The notes under the pieces are model-generated. The model was not told the origin of the DNA, ran no database searches, and saw nothing but the letters and a program-made list of their open reading frames with translations. DNA of 43,896 bases from Bacteroidota bacterium (GTDB lineage: Bacteria > Bacteroidota > Rhodothermia > Rhodothermales > UBA10348): assembly GCA_029262835.1 (NCBI GenBank), contig JAJCYQ010000075.1, positions 1 to 43,896 on the forward strand. Reading direction: 5' to 3'. A program made the translations under genes and the position numbers. How positions within the stretch are numbered: the stretch's first letter is position 1; every line of letters starts with the position of its first letter. Positions 22,967 to 31,630 of the stretch are shown piece after piece.

Positions 22967-23577
22967 GGAGTGACGACCTTCAGGGCCTGTTGTCCTTTCT
23001 GCGCGACGCCGAACAGCTCAAGAATACGCTTCGCAGTGCACACACGTCGTCAGGCCGCGTGGAGAGCGCAGCCGAGCACACATGGCGGCTGTGCCTGATG
23101 GCCATGCTCGTTGCCGACGAGTTCCCCGACGTGGACTTCGCGCGGCTCATCCGGATGTGCATTATCCATGATCTCGGGGAAGCGATCGGGGGCGATGTGC
23201 CCGCCATAGACCAGGACCCGTCGTCGCCGAAAGGAACGGCCGAGCGGGAAGATTTCAAGGCGCTGATTGCCTCCCTCGAAGGGCGCCAGCGCGCTGACCT
23301 GCTTGAGCTCTGGGATGAGTACGAAGCGGCTGCGACGCCGGAGGCTCGCCTTGCCAAGGCCCTCGACAAACTGGAGACCATTCTGCAGCACAACCAGGGC
23401 AGGAATCCCGCGGACTTCGATTACCGGTTCAACTTGACCTACGGGCAGAAGTACACCACGGGACATCCGCTGATCGAAGCGCTGCGCGGCGTACTGGACG
23501 AGGAGACGCGGCAGCGCGCCAAGGAGACACGGCAACGCGCCGGTCAACATAAGGCGGAGCCGCCCCATGCAGATTGA
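22963..23577 (+). CDS. HD-domain phosphohydrolase, YfbR/HDDC2-like
   Basis: A 204-residue HD-domain protein. The metal-binding residues are visible as H in AEHTWR, HD in CIIHDLGEAIGGD and D in ALDKLETILQHN. This arrangement is that of the YfbR/HDDC2 5'-deoxynucleotidases, which remove phosphate from dNMPs or NMPs. The C-terminus carries a short near-repeat, EETRQRAKETRQRAGQ, of unclear purpose. It is coupled to the small protein upstream (4-base overlap) and to recF downstream (11-base overlap), so nucleotide-pool trimming and DNA repair would be made together. Substrate is inferred. Confidence 0.88.
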   Translation: MRSDDLQGLLSFLRDAEQLKNTLRSAHTSSGRVESAAEHTWRLCLMAMLVADEFPDVDFARLIRMCIIHDLGEAIGGDVPAIDQDPSSPKGTAEREDFKALIASLEGRQRADLLELWDEYEAAATPEARLAKALDKLETILQHNQGRNPADFDYRFNLTYGQKYTTGHPLIEALRGVLDEETRQRAKETRQRAGQHKAEPPHAD

Positions 23578-24883
23578 CAAGGTAACACTCGCAGGATTTC
23601 GGGCGCACGCAGCGAGCACGGTAGATTTTTCGGCCGACATGAACCTCCTCGTAGGGCCGAATGGCGCGGGCAAGACCAACGTGCTCGAGGCCATCCACGT
23701 GGCGTGCCTGAGCCGCAGTTTTCTGACCCACAACGACCGCCATGTGCTGCGCCGAGGCAGTGACCATTACGCGGTTGAGGCCCGATTTACATCCGATAGG
23801 GGCAAGCAAATCCGGGTTCGCGTGGCCTTCCAGCCGGGAGCCGGCAAGCGGGTATTCGTAAACGGTGCGCCGGTTGAGCGGCTCACGGACCTCGTCGGAC
23901 GTGTTCCTGTCGTCGTCTTCGCGCCCGATGACCAGCGCATTACGGCCGAAGGCCCGGACGAGCGCCGCCGCTTCCTGGACAGCATGCTCTGCCAGTCGAG
24001 CAGCACGTACCTCGAAAATCTGGTCAACTACCGCCGTACGCTCAAGCAGCGCAACGAACTACTGCTCACTCAACGCCGAAGGGGAGTTCCTGTAGATGCG
24101 GACGTCCTCGCTTCCTGGACGGCCGAGCTCATTCGTCACGCGGCGCCGCTTGTCGAAGCGCGGTTGGCCTTCGTGGCCGGATTCAATCGGCATCTGGAAA
24201 CCGCCTACGGCCGCATTGCACGCGTGGCCGAGCGTCCATCCATCCGATACGAGCCGCTTCCCGGAATCCGGGCCGGCGAGGGCTCGGGCGGCGATGCGGC
24301 CGACGACACGGGCAGCGAAGCGGGCGTCGGCGACGACGCCGCGCACCCGCACATTGCGCTTTCCGATATCGCGGACGCGCTCGGCGCGGCCCTCGAAAGA
24401 TCGGGCCGCGCCGAGCGCCAACGCGGCTCGACGCAGACCGGGCCGCACCGGGATGAACTCGATATGCTGCTCGACGGGCACCTGGTAAGGCACTACGGTT
24501 CGCAGGGGCAGCACCGCACGTTTGGCATGGCGCTCAAACTCGCGCAATACGACTATCTGCGGGAGCGGCTTGGCGAGCGGCCCGTGCTGCTGCTCGATGA
24601 CGTGTTCGATAATCTGGACCCCGGGCGCATTGAGGCGTTCCTGAACATCCTGCAGTCCGATGCCGTTGGACAGAGCATTACGACCGCTGCCCGGCGCGAA
24701 ATCGTGCATGCCCACCTTCCGGACGGACCATGTCGGACGCTGCAGGTAGTACCCGGCGGACAGGTTGAGGAAGCGATGGACGACGGGTGGGGGAATGGGA
24801 CCCGGTCCGGCGAGCAGGAAAACGGTCAGATCACAGCAAATGATGCCGATCACGGAGAACCTGAAACGGATCGGCACGATTGA
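23567..24883 (+). CDS. recF: RecF, DNA repair and replication-gap ATPase
   Basis: A 438-residue RecF. Its ATPase helps RecO and RecR load RecA at single-strand gaps. Walker A is GPNGAGKTN near residue 30, the signature is YGSQGQHRTFGMALKLAQ, and Walker B is PVLLLDDVFDNLD. Between about residues 235 and 265 lies an acidic, low-complexity insert (GEGSGGDAADDTGSEAGVGDDAA) not typical of the family. The tail after VPGGQVEEA is also longer and polar. It starts inside the HD gene. It is not next to dnaA/dnaN, so this is not the classic origin arrangement, although gyrB lies 16 kb away. Confidence 0.93.
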   Translation: MQIDKVTLAGFRAHAASTVDFSADMNLLVGPNGAGKTNVLEAIHVACLSRSFLTHNDRHVLRRGSDHYAVEARFTSDRGKQIRVRVAFQPGAGKRVFVNGAPVERLTDLVGRVPVVVFAPDDQRITAEGPDERRRFLDSMLCQSSSTYLENLVNYRRTLKQRNELLLTQRRRGVPVDADVLASWTAELIRHAAPLVEARLAFVAGFNRHLETAYGRIARVAERPSIRYEPLPGIRAGEGSGGDAADDTGSEAGVGDDAAHPHIALSDIADALGAALERSGRAERQRGSTQTGPHRDELDMLLDGHLVRHYGSQGQHRTFGMALKLAQYDYLRERLGERPVLLLDDVFDNLDPGRIEAFLNILQSDAVGQSITTAARREIVHAHLPDGPCRTLQVVPGGQVEEAMDDGWGNGTRSGEQENGQITANDADHGEPETDRHD

Positions 24884-24917
24884 AAACAGAGTACACCCAC
24901 TCATCTGAAGTACCATC

Positions 24918-26417
24918 ATGATTCGCTTGAATGCCCACGGGCTGGCCACGCTGGCCGCGCTTCTGCTCATCGGTTTCGGCGCGGCGGGGTGCGCCGTATC
25001 GACCAATCCAGTCACCGGAAACAAGCGCGCCTACGCTTACACGTGGCAGGAGGAAATCGCGATTGGACGGGATGCCGACCCACAGATTGTGGCGCAGTAC
25101 GGCAAATACGGGTCCGATGAGCTCGAATCCTACATCGATTCGCTCGGGCAGGCGCTGCTCGAGGTAAGCCACCTCCGGCGGCCGGGAGCCGATCCGGAGT
25201 GGCAGCGCACGCCGTTTACGTTTCGCGTGCTCGATTCTCCCGTCGTGAACGCGTTCGCGCTGCCGGGCGGGTTTGTGTACGTGACGCGGGGGCTGCTGGC
25301 GCACCTGAACAACGAGGCGCAGTTGGCCGTCGTGATCGGGCACGAAATAGGGCACGTCGCGGGGCGGCACGGGTCGAAGCGGGCCATGAACCAGATGTTC
25401 GGACAGGCGGCCGTACTCGCGGGAGCCGTCGGCGGGCAGGCGCTCTTCGGCGGCAATGCGGCACAGAACGTGCTCGGGCTCGGGAGTGACGTGGCGAATT
25501 TGATGTTCCTCTCGTACGGGCGCAATGACGAACGGGAGTCGGATGACCTCGGCGTCGAGTACGCCTCGCTGCTCGGGTACGATGCGGCCGAGGGATCGGC
25601 CTTTTTCCGATCGCTGCGCCGCATGTCCGAGAAGTCGGGACAGGAAATTCCGAGTTTCATGTCGACGCACCCCGATCCAGGCGAGCGCGAAGGGACCATA
25701 CAGCGCCTGGCCGCCGAGTGGGAGGCGCAGGTGCCTGGTAACAGGCTCGAGGACGCCCGCTATCGCCGCATGACGGATGGCATTGTGTGGGGCGAGGACC
25801 CGCGGCAGGGGTTTACACGCGAGGGCATGTTCTTCCATCCTGATCTCCGGTTCCAGTTTCCGGTGCCCGGCGGGTTCCGGGTCATCAACCAGCCGTCCCA
25901 GGTCGTGCTCGTTTCAAGCAACGAGCAGGCGTTCATGCTGTTTACGATTGAATCGGAGCACGCTACCGCCCGCCTCGCGGCCGAAGCGTTTGCCGCACAG
26001 GAGGGCATGACGGGCGCCACGACGACTGCCGCTCCGGCCACGTCCCTGCCAGGCTGGACGGTCGTGGCGAATGTGGCGGCGCAGAATGGACAGGAGCTTC
26101 GCGTGCGAGCGCACTATATCGAGTACAATGGCAGTGTCTATTCGTTCACAGGAGTGGCCGCTGCCGCTGACTATGACTCGTGGAAGGGGCAGTTCGAGCT
26201 GTCCTCGAACAATTTCCGCCCGCTGACCGACGAGAGCATTCTGGCGACCCAGCCCGATCGGCTCCTCTGGGAGGCAGCACCTGGGACGGGAACGTTTCAG
26301 TCGCTCATTTCAGGCCGGCTGCCAGAGGGGGTCTCGGCCGAAGACATGGCCATTGTGAATCAGCTCAATCTGGGAGACCGCGTGTCGGCCGGGAAGCCGC
26401 TGAAGTTTGTGCGGTGA
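24918..26417 (+). CDS. M48-family metalloprotease lipoprotein (BepA-like)
   Basis: 499 residues with a lipoprotein signal (FGAAGC). The zinc motif is HEIGH (H142, E143, H146), and the third ligand is E205 in NDERESDDLGVEYA. After the catalytic domain come TPR-like and beta-rich parts, ending in a LysM-like segment (PEGVSAEDMAIVNQLNLGDRVSAGKPLKFV). BepA-type M48 proteins work in the periplasm, clearing misassembled outer-membrane proteins. A C-terminal domain with a LysM-like end is common in Rhodothermia and Deltaproteobacteria versions. It begins 35 bases after recF and is convergent with maoC. The 51-base gap at 26418-26468 has no clear terminator. Confidence 0.9.
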   Translation: MIRLNAHGLATLAALLLIGFGAAGCAVSTNPVTGNKRAYAYTWQEEIAIGRDADPQIVAQYGKYGSDELESYIDSLGQALLEVSHLRRPGADPEWQRTPFTFRVLDSPVVNAFALPGGFVYVTRGLLAHLNNEAQLAVVIGHEIGHVAGRHGSKRAMNQMFGQAAVLAGAVGGQALFGGNAAQNVLGLGSDVANLMFLSYGRNDERESDDLGVEYASLLGYDAAEGSAFFRSLRRMSEKSGQEIPSFMSTHPDPGEREGTIQRLAAEWEAQVPGNRLEDARYRRMTDGIVWGEDPRQGFTREGMFFHPDLRFQFPVPGGFRVINQPSQVVLVSSNEQAFMLFTIESEHATARLAAEAFAAQEGMTGATTTAAPATSLPGWTVVANVAAQNGQELRVRAHYIEYNGSVYSFTGVAAAADYDSWKGQFELSSNNFRPLTDESILATQPDRLLWEAAPGTGTFQSLISGRLPEGVSAEDMAIVNQLNLGDRVSAGKPLKFVR

Positions 26418-26468
26418 CCGGCAAGGCTCGCGGGGTGACGGGCCCGGAAATCCGTTGAAAGCGGGCTT

Positions 26469-26894
26469 CTACAGCGCGCCTTCGCCGGGCGGAATGAGGA
26501 CAGCCTCGCCGCCGAGCACGGTTTTCTTGCCCAGGTAGATGTACACCTTCATTCGGATATGCCGGTATTTTTCAATTTTCTCGGCCACCCGGACTTCGAC
26601 CGAGATGGTCGATCCAACGGGTACAGGACGCAAAAATCGGCAGGAAATGGAGACGGCGACGCTTCCAGGGCCCGGGAAATCCCGCCCCAGCGCCTTCGAA
26701 ATAATGCCCAGCAGGAATGTGCCGTGTACAATAGTCTGCCCGAACCGCGTTTCGCTGGCGTACTCGGCGTTGATATGGATCGGATTATCGTCGCCTGTAA
26801 GCGCGGCGTAGGTCCGAACATCTTCATCGGTGATGGTGCGCTCAATGATGTGCGACTGCCCGATTTCAAGTTTTTCAAACGTGTTCGGATTCAT
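26469..26894 (-). CDS. MaoC-like hotdog dehydratase
   Basis: A 141-residue hotdog-fold enzyme of the MaoC type (R-specific enoyl-CoA hydratase). The catalytic motif is complete: DDNPIHINAEYASETRFG, with the Asp and His of the hydratase 2 signature, followed by IVHGTFLLG. These enzymes hydrate trans-2-enoyl-CoA in fatty-acid or polyhydroxyalkanoate metabolism. ATG 26894 was chosen because codons further upstream lack family resemblance. It is alone on this strand, divergent from the DUF3047 gene and convergent with the protease. Confidence 0.88.
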   Translation of the reverse strand: MNPNTFEKLEIGQSHIIERTITDEDVRTYAALTGDDNPIHINAEYASETRFGQTIVHGTFLLGIISKALGRDFPGPGSVAVSISCRFLRPVPVGSTISVEVRVAEKIEKYRHIRMKVYIYLGKKTVLGGEAVLIPPGEGAL

Positions 26895-26953
26895 GCGCGT
26901 AATCAGGGTTCCTCTGGTGGATGGAATGTGGCATAAACAGGAAGTACGTCCGG

Positions 26954-26982
26954 TTTGCAAACAGTGTTTCATGTTACGTTAC
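26954..26982 (+). promoter_or_regulatory. Candidate Bacteroidota-type promoter for DUF3047/RND
   Basis: TTTG at 26954-26957 and TACGTTAC at 26975-26982 are separated by 17 bases. The Bacteroidota consensus is TTTG then TAnnTTTG about 19-21 bases later, so the match is partial. It lies in the divergent gap between maoC and the DUF3047 gene. Confidence 0.3.
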
Positions 26983-27078
26983 AGGCGGCCAGCGCGGCTA
27001 CCCTCGTAGCAAATCCCGACCCCGGTGCACGCAAGGGGGCGTGCCTCTGGCACACTTTCTGCACCCACACCAGGTATC

Positions 27079-27879
27079 ATGCGTAGCGAATCCCATTTTT
27101 CTCCTGTTCATCATCGGCCGCACGCGCCCCTGTGGCTGGCCGTAGCGGTACTTCTGCCATTTTTCGCCCTCGTGCCGCCGGCCGGTGGCCAGGCCGCGGG
27201 ACAGACGCCGGGAGAAGCGGGCCCGGAGGCCACGCGCGTTCAGCTCATTGACGATTTCGAGGCACACACGCCGGGCACGGTTCCAGGCGGGTGGACGTAT
27301 CTGCATGAGAAAAAAATGGTGCCGCTGACCGAAGAATTCATGCGCCCCCGGGAGCGCTTCACGGTGGTTGAGGACGGCTCGCGGCAGGTGCTCCGCGCGT
27401 ATTCCCACGATGAGGCCGTGCACATCAGCCTCGTTAACGGTGAAGGCCGTCTGGACTGGGATATGGAAACCCACCCGGTCATGGCCTGGGAGTGGAATGC
27501 CCGCAAGTTGCCTCCTGGGGCCCGCGAAGACCAGGATCAACTGAACGATTCCGCGGCGGCGATCTATGTCATATTTTCCATGGAAGGTTTTATCGTCAAG
27601 CGCCCCAAGACCATCAAATACGTTTTCTCGAGCACGCTCCCCGCGGGTACGGTCATTTCCTATGGTAAACTGAAAGTCATCGTGGTGTCCGACGGGACCA
27701 TGGCCGACGCCGGCTGGATCCAGGTGGAGCGCGATGTGGCTGAGGACTATCGAATGGTTTACGGAGAGGATCCTCCCCGTAGACCACTTTCCATCCGACT
27801 CTGGAGCGACTCCGACAATACAGGCTCTGAAGCTGAAGTAGATTTCGACAACATTCGACTCATATCCGGCTCCCGATGA
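27079..27879 (+). CDS. DUF3047 exported protein
   Basis: 266 residues with a signal peptide (LWLAVAVLLPFFALVPPAGGQA). The rest is a DUF3047 domain: a carbohydrate-binding-like beta sandwich beginning IDDFEAHTPG with PGGWTYLH, then MAWEWNARKLPPGA, DSAAAIYVIF and the ending VDFDNIRLI. Its function is unknown. The stop overlaps the start of an RND transporter (ATGA at 27876), so the pair is translationally coupled. A periplasmic sandwich beside an RND exporter suggests a lipid- or substrate-handling partner; this is inference. An in-frame start at 27025 is less likely because the signal peptide follows from 27079. Confidence 0.85.
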   Translation: MRSESHFSPVHHRPHAPLWLAVAVLLPFFALVPPAGGQAAGQTPGEAGPEATRVQLIDDFEAHTPGTVPGGWTYLHEKKMVPLTEEFMRPRERFTVVEDGSRQVLRAYSHDEAVHISLVNGEGRLDWDMETHPVMAWEWNARKLPPGAREDQDQLNDSAAAIYVIFSMEGFIVKRPKTIKYVFSSTLPAGTVISYGKLKVIVVSDGTMADAGWIQVERDVAEDYRMVYGEDPPRRPLSIRLWSDSDNTGSEAEVDFDNIRLISGSR

Positions 27880-30410
27880 CGCGACCCAGCCGCCTGCTCG
27901 TTGATCGGGCGTTCAATTTTCTTGGATCCTGCGTCGGTGGTGTCGTAACGCACGCTACGTGGGTTGTCATCGTGGCAACCGCTCTTACGGCCGGGAGTCT
28001 GATGCTGGCCAAAAACCTGCGCATCGACACGGACCTGGCCAATCTGATACCCTCGGACTATCCGAGTGCGGTGGCGCTCGAGAAGCTGCGAAACACGATT
28101 GGCGGAGAGGCCGAAGCCGCCGTAGCCATTGAAAGCCCGTCGTTCGAGGCCAACAAAGCCTATGCCGAGGCGCTGATTCCGGAGGTACTGGGCCTCGTGC
28201 GTGCGCGTACCGGCGAGCCGTTCTTTCAGCGCGTCGAGTACCGAAAGGAGGTCACCTTTCTCAAAGACAACGCGCTGTACTTTGCGACGCCCGCGGAGCT
28301 CGATATGCTCGAGGACTGGCTGCGCACGAAGATTGAAGACGCGAAGCTCGATGCCAACCCGTTCATGTTCGATCTCGAAGAGGACGAGGACTTGGTAGCC
28401 GAAGAGGACTCCGTGGGAGAGGAACTCAAGGCCATCTACGAGCAGATCGTGTCGAAGGAGTACCCGATTTCAGACGACAGCACGACCATGGTGCTGGAGT
28501 TTTTTCCGGCCGATGCCTCGTCCAACATCTCCTTTATCCGCGACGCGTACGAAGCCCTCGATTCGCTCACGGCGGCTCTCGCCCCGGCCCGCTTCCACGC
28601 CGACATGGAGGTCACGACGGCCGGCCGCCTGCTGCGGCAAATGATTGAGATCGAAACCATCCAGAACGACGTGCTCGGCTCGTTCGGCAGCGGGGCCGGA
28701 GCCGTGCTCCTGTTCGTCGTGCTCTACTTCATGTACAAGGCCTACGTGGCCCGGATGGGACGCACGTGGTCCGGTCGGATCTTCCTCTCACAACTGCTGC
28801 GGGCACCCGCGATGGCGCTGATCATCGGGCTTCCGCTCATCATGAGTCTTTCGTGGACGTTTGCCCTGGCGTGGCTCGTACACGACACGCTCAACCTGAT
28901 GACATCCACGCTTGGGCTGGTTCTTTTCGGTCTCGGCATTGATTTCGGGATTCATTTCTATGGGCGATACGCCGAAGAGCGCTCGGCCGGAAAGTCGGTG
29001 CTCGAGGCGGTCCGGATCACGTTCCGCAGCACGGGGCAGGCCATTACGATCGGGGCCTTTACGACCTCCCTGGGTCTTTTCGTGCTCGTGCTGGCCGACT
29101 TCAAAGGGTTCTCGCAGTTTGGCTTCATCGCTGGCAGCGGTATCCTGTTTGCCCTCATAGCCATGATTTTCGTGCTGCCCGCGCTTTTGGCGGTATTTGA
29201 GCGGTTCGGGCTGTTGAACCTGTCCGTTTCGGTGCGCAGGGCTGAGGATGAGGGGCGCACGCACCGCACGACATTCCCGGGGTGCCGGATAGCGCTCTAC
29301 GGCAGCATGGCGGCCGTCGTGGTGGCCTTCCTGCTTGTGGGCCGTGTCGGGTTCGAGTACCGATTCGGCCAACTGGAGCCAGTCTATGAGGAGTATGAAG
29401 CGCGTCGCGACATTGTGCGAAAGGTGTCAGACAACCGCCGCAACCGGAATCCGGCGTACGTGATACTGGACGGGCCGGAGGAAGTGGAGCCCGTGATCAA
29501 TGCGCTGCGCCAGCAGATGGCGGCTGACACGCTGAGTCCGACGATTGATCGCGTTGAATCGTTGCAGGACCGCTTTCCGGCGGCGCCCGGTGCGCAGGCC
29601 GAGCGGCTCGCGCGCCTGGCGGGCATCCGGGCACTGCTCGCCGATCGGTTCCTGGAGCGGGAAGAGTCCGAGGACCTGGACCGGCTGCGCCGCGCGGCAC
29701 AGACGCGCGCGCCTATTGCCGAGGAAGATGTGCCGCAGTTCCTGCGCGAGCAGTTCACCTCCAAAAGCGGCGAGCTTGGAAGCTTTGTAATCATATATCC
29801 CAGCGTCGGCCTGTCCGATGGCCGCCAGTCCATTGCCTTTTCAGAAGACGTGGGGACGATTGTTACGGACTCCGGCAAGGTCTACCACGCCGGGTCCACG
29901 TCCTTGGTTGCCGCCGACATGCTCAAACTCATGCGCTCGGAGGCCCCCTGGATGGTACTTGCGACGCTGCTCATCGTGATGGTGCTCATGTATGCCAACT
30001 TCGGCTCGCTGAAATGGATGTTTCTGGCGCTGCTGCCGCTGCTGGTCGGTGTACTCTGGATGCTGCTCCTGATGGAGCTCATGGCGTTCAAGCTGAATTT
30101 CTATAACCTGATCGTGTTGCCGGCCGTGCTTGGGATCGGGAATGACGCGGGTGTGCACCTTGTGCACCGGTACAGGGAGGAAGGAACCGGAAGCATTATG
30201 CACGTGCTGCGCTCGACGGGTGAGCATGTCACGATGGGGTCGTTGACCACCATGCTCGGGTTCGCCGGACTTCTGCTGTCCTTTCATCCCGGCCTGGAAT
30301 CTATTGGGATGCTTGCGGTTATCGGCATCGGATCGACACTGGCCGCCGCCCTCTTCTTCCTGCCGGCTCTGCTTCAACGACTTGAAATGCGGGATAGCGC
30401 CTCCAGGTAG
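27876..30410 (+). CDS. RND/MMPL-family transporter, HpnN-like
   Basis: 844 residues in two halves, each with a first helix, a periplasmic domain and five further helices. The first half begins VVIVATALTAGSLMLAKNLRIDTDLANLIP, a signature of the HpnN/MMPL hydrophobe-exporter group, and GIDFGIHFYGRY is the helix 4 motif. The second half has NDAGVHLVHRY at the same place. HpnN moves hopanoids to the outer membrane; other members move lipids or sterols. No hopanoid genes are in the window, so the lipid is unknown. It overlaps the DUF3047 gene by four bases and runs 37 bases past the end of the convergent glycosyltransferase. Confidence 0.88.
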   Translation: MTRPSRLLVDRAFNFLGSCVGGVVTHATWVVIVATALTAGSLMLAKNLRIDTDLANLIPSDYPSAVALEKLRNTIGGEAEAAVAIESPSFEANKAYAEALIPEVLGLVRARTGEPFFQRVEYRKEVTFLKDNALYFATPAELDMLEDWLRTKIEDAKLDANPFMFDLEEDEDLVAEEDSVGEELKAIYEQIVSKEYPISDDSTTMVLEFFPADASSNISFIRDAYEALDSLTAALAPARFHADMEVTTAGRLLRQMIEIETIQNDVLGSFGSGAGAVLLFVVLYFMYKAYVARMGRTWSGRIFLSQLLRAPAMALIIGLPLIMSLSWTFALAWLVHDTLNLMTSTLGLVLFGLGIDFGIHFYGRYAEERSAGKSVLEAVRITFRSTGQAITIGAFTTSLGLFVLVLADFKGFSQFGFIAGSGILFALIAMIFVLPALLAVFERFGLLNLSVSVRRAEDEGRTHRTTFPGCRIALYGSMAAVVVAFLLVGRVGFEYRFGQLEPVYEEYEARRDIVRKVSDNRRNRNPAYVILDGPEEVEPVINALRQQMAADTLSPTIDRVESLQDRFPAAPGAQAERLARLAGIRALLADRFLEREESEDLDRLRRAAQTRAPIAEEDVPQFLREQFTSKSGELGSFVIIYPSVGLSDGRQSIAFSEDVGTIVTDSGKVYHAGSTSLVAADMLKLMRSEAPWMVLATLLIVMVLMYANFGSLKWMFLALLPLLVGVLWMLLLMELMAFKLNFYNLIVLPAVLGIGNDAGVHLVHRYREEGTGSIMHVLRSTGEHVTMGSLTTMLGFAGLLLSFHPGLESIGMLAVIGIGSTLAAALFFLPALLQRLEMRDSASR

Positions 30411-31630
30411 TTGTTCGCCACGCGCTCCCAGGAAAATGTATTTGCCACGTACTCCCGCGTTGAACGGGAAAGTGCGGCCAGATGATCGCGGTCCGCGGCG
30501 AGCACGCGTATGCGCTCGGCGAAGCCGGCGGCGTCGCCGCTCTCCACGAAGTATCCGTTTTTTCCGGGTGAAATAACCTCCCGGATGCCCTCGAGGCGAG
30601 CCGCGACCGTCGGCAATCCGACAAGCCCTGCCTCGAGCATCACGATTCCGAATCCTTCCATATCGCCGGCGACCGGAATGTTGGGCATCACGAACAGGTG
30701 GGCCGTCCGGTAGAGGTCGACGAGCTCCTCCTCGTCAAGCCGGCCAACAAGGCGTACGCGGCGCGCGAGCCCCGTTTCGGCAATGGCGCGTTCAATGGCC
30801 TCGCTCTCCGGTCCATCGCCCCCGAGCCAGTAGTGCACCTCTTCGGGTAGCCGGGGCATGACTTCACGGATGAACCAGGCAAAGCCCTTGCGCTTGACGT
30901 GGCGCCCGAGGCTGCAGAGGAGCAGTGGCGCGGCCTGCTCCGCGGCCGTGTCCGCCGCCTGAGGGACTGCCGCTGCGGCCGTGTCTGCCGCCGCCTGGGG
31001 GACTGCAGATGGATCTATCTCTGCCCACGCCCTCGAAATGGCCGTTGGCTGCCGGCTGAGCTCTTCGAGCACGGGGTCGAACCGCTTCGTGTCCACACCA
31101 TTGTGGACCACGTGCAGCTGCCGTGGGAGCAGGCCGCGCTCCAGGCACGCATCGCCCGTGGCGGCGCTTACCGGCAGCACAAGGTCGAGCCGCGAGAAGG
31201 CGCGCCGGACGAGTTTCTGATAGATGCCCACAGGCTTCGTCACGTCCTGGCCGTGCACAATGGCGGCCAGCCGGGTGCGACTCGAACCGCGATCCGGGTG
31301 GGAGCGCCAGTCGGCCCGTCGCAGCAGCAGGACGAGCAGCGCGGTAACCATGCTGGAGAACAGGATGACGTCGACGTCCTGGCGGCGGATGTCCCGGCGC
31401 ACACGAAACAGCGTACGCACGAGAAAGGGTGCAATGCGCCAGTGGATCCACTTCCAGGTGCTGACGAGCGCATGTACGCGGTAGGACAACGCGGACGACC
31501 CGTCGTCGGCGCCGTGCTGGACGCGCAGCAGCGCTGTGTGGAGCTCCGAGGCGACGCGCTGCATGCCGCCAATGTTCTCAAGCGGCCGGTCGGGCGGGGG
31601 AAAGGAGTGCGTGACGAACAACAGGCGCAT
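30374..31630 (-). CDS. Glycosyltransferase family 4 (first of a pair)
   Basis: 418 residues with a GT-B fold. The N-terminal domain opens RLLFVTHSFPPPDRPLENIGGMQR. The C-terminal domain has LLLCSLGRHVKRKG and the nucleotide-sugar motif NIPVAGDMEGFGIVMLEAGLVGLPTVA, where E..G...LE is the GT4 hallmark. Sugar and acceptor cannot be assigned. Between the domains, at about residues 205-232, is an Ala-rich insert with a near-duplicate (VPQAAADTAAAA and VPQAADTAAEQA), likely recent repeat growth. The start shares bases with the stop of the GT4 gene upstream. The last 37 bases overlap the convergent RND gene. Confidence 0.88.
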   Translation of the reverse strand: MRLLFVTHSFPPPDRPLENIGGMQRVASELHTALLRVQHGADDGSSALSYRVHALVSTWKWIHWRIAPFLVRTLFRVRRDIRRQDVDVILFSSMVTALLVLLLRRADWRSHPDRGSSRTRLAAIVHGQDVTKPVGIYQKLVRRAFSRLDLVLPVSAATGDACLERGLLPRQLHVVHNGVDTKRFDPVLEELSRQPTAISRAWAEIDPSAVPQAAADTAAAAVPQAADTAAEQAAPLLLCSLGRHVKRKGFAWFIREVMPRLPEEVHYWLGGDGPESEAIERAIAETGLARRVRLVGRLDEEELVDLYRTAHLFVMPNIPVAGDMEGFGIVMLEAGLVGLPTVAARLEGIREVISPGKNGYFVESGDAAGFAERIRVLAADRDHLAALSRSTREYVANTFSWERVANNYLEALSRISSR

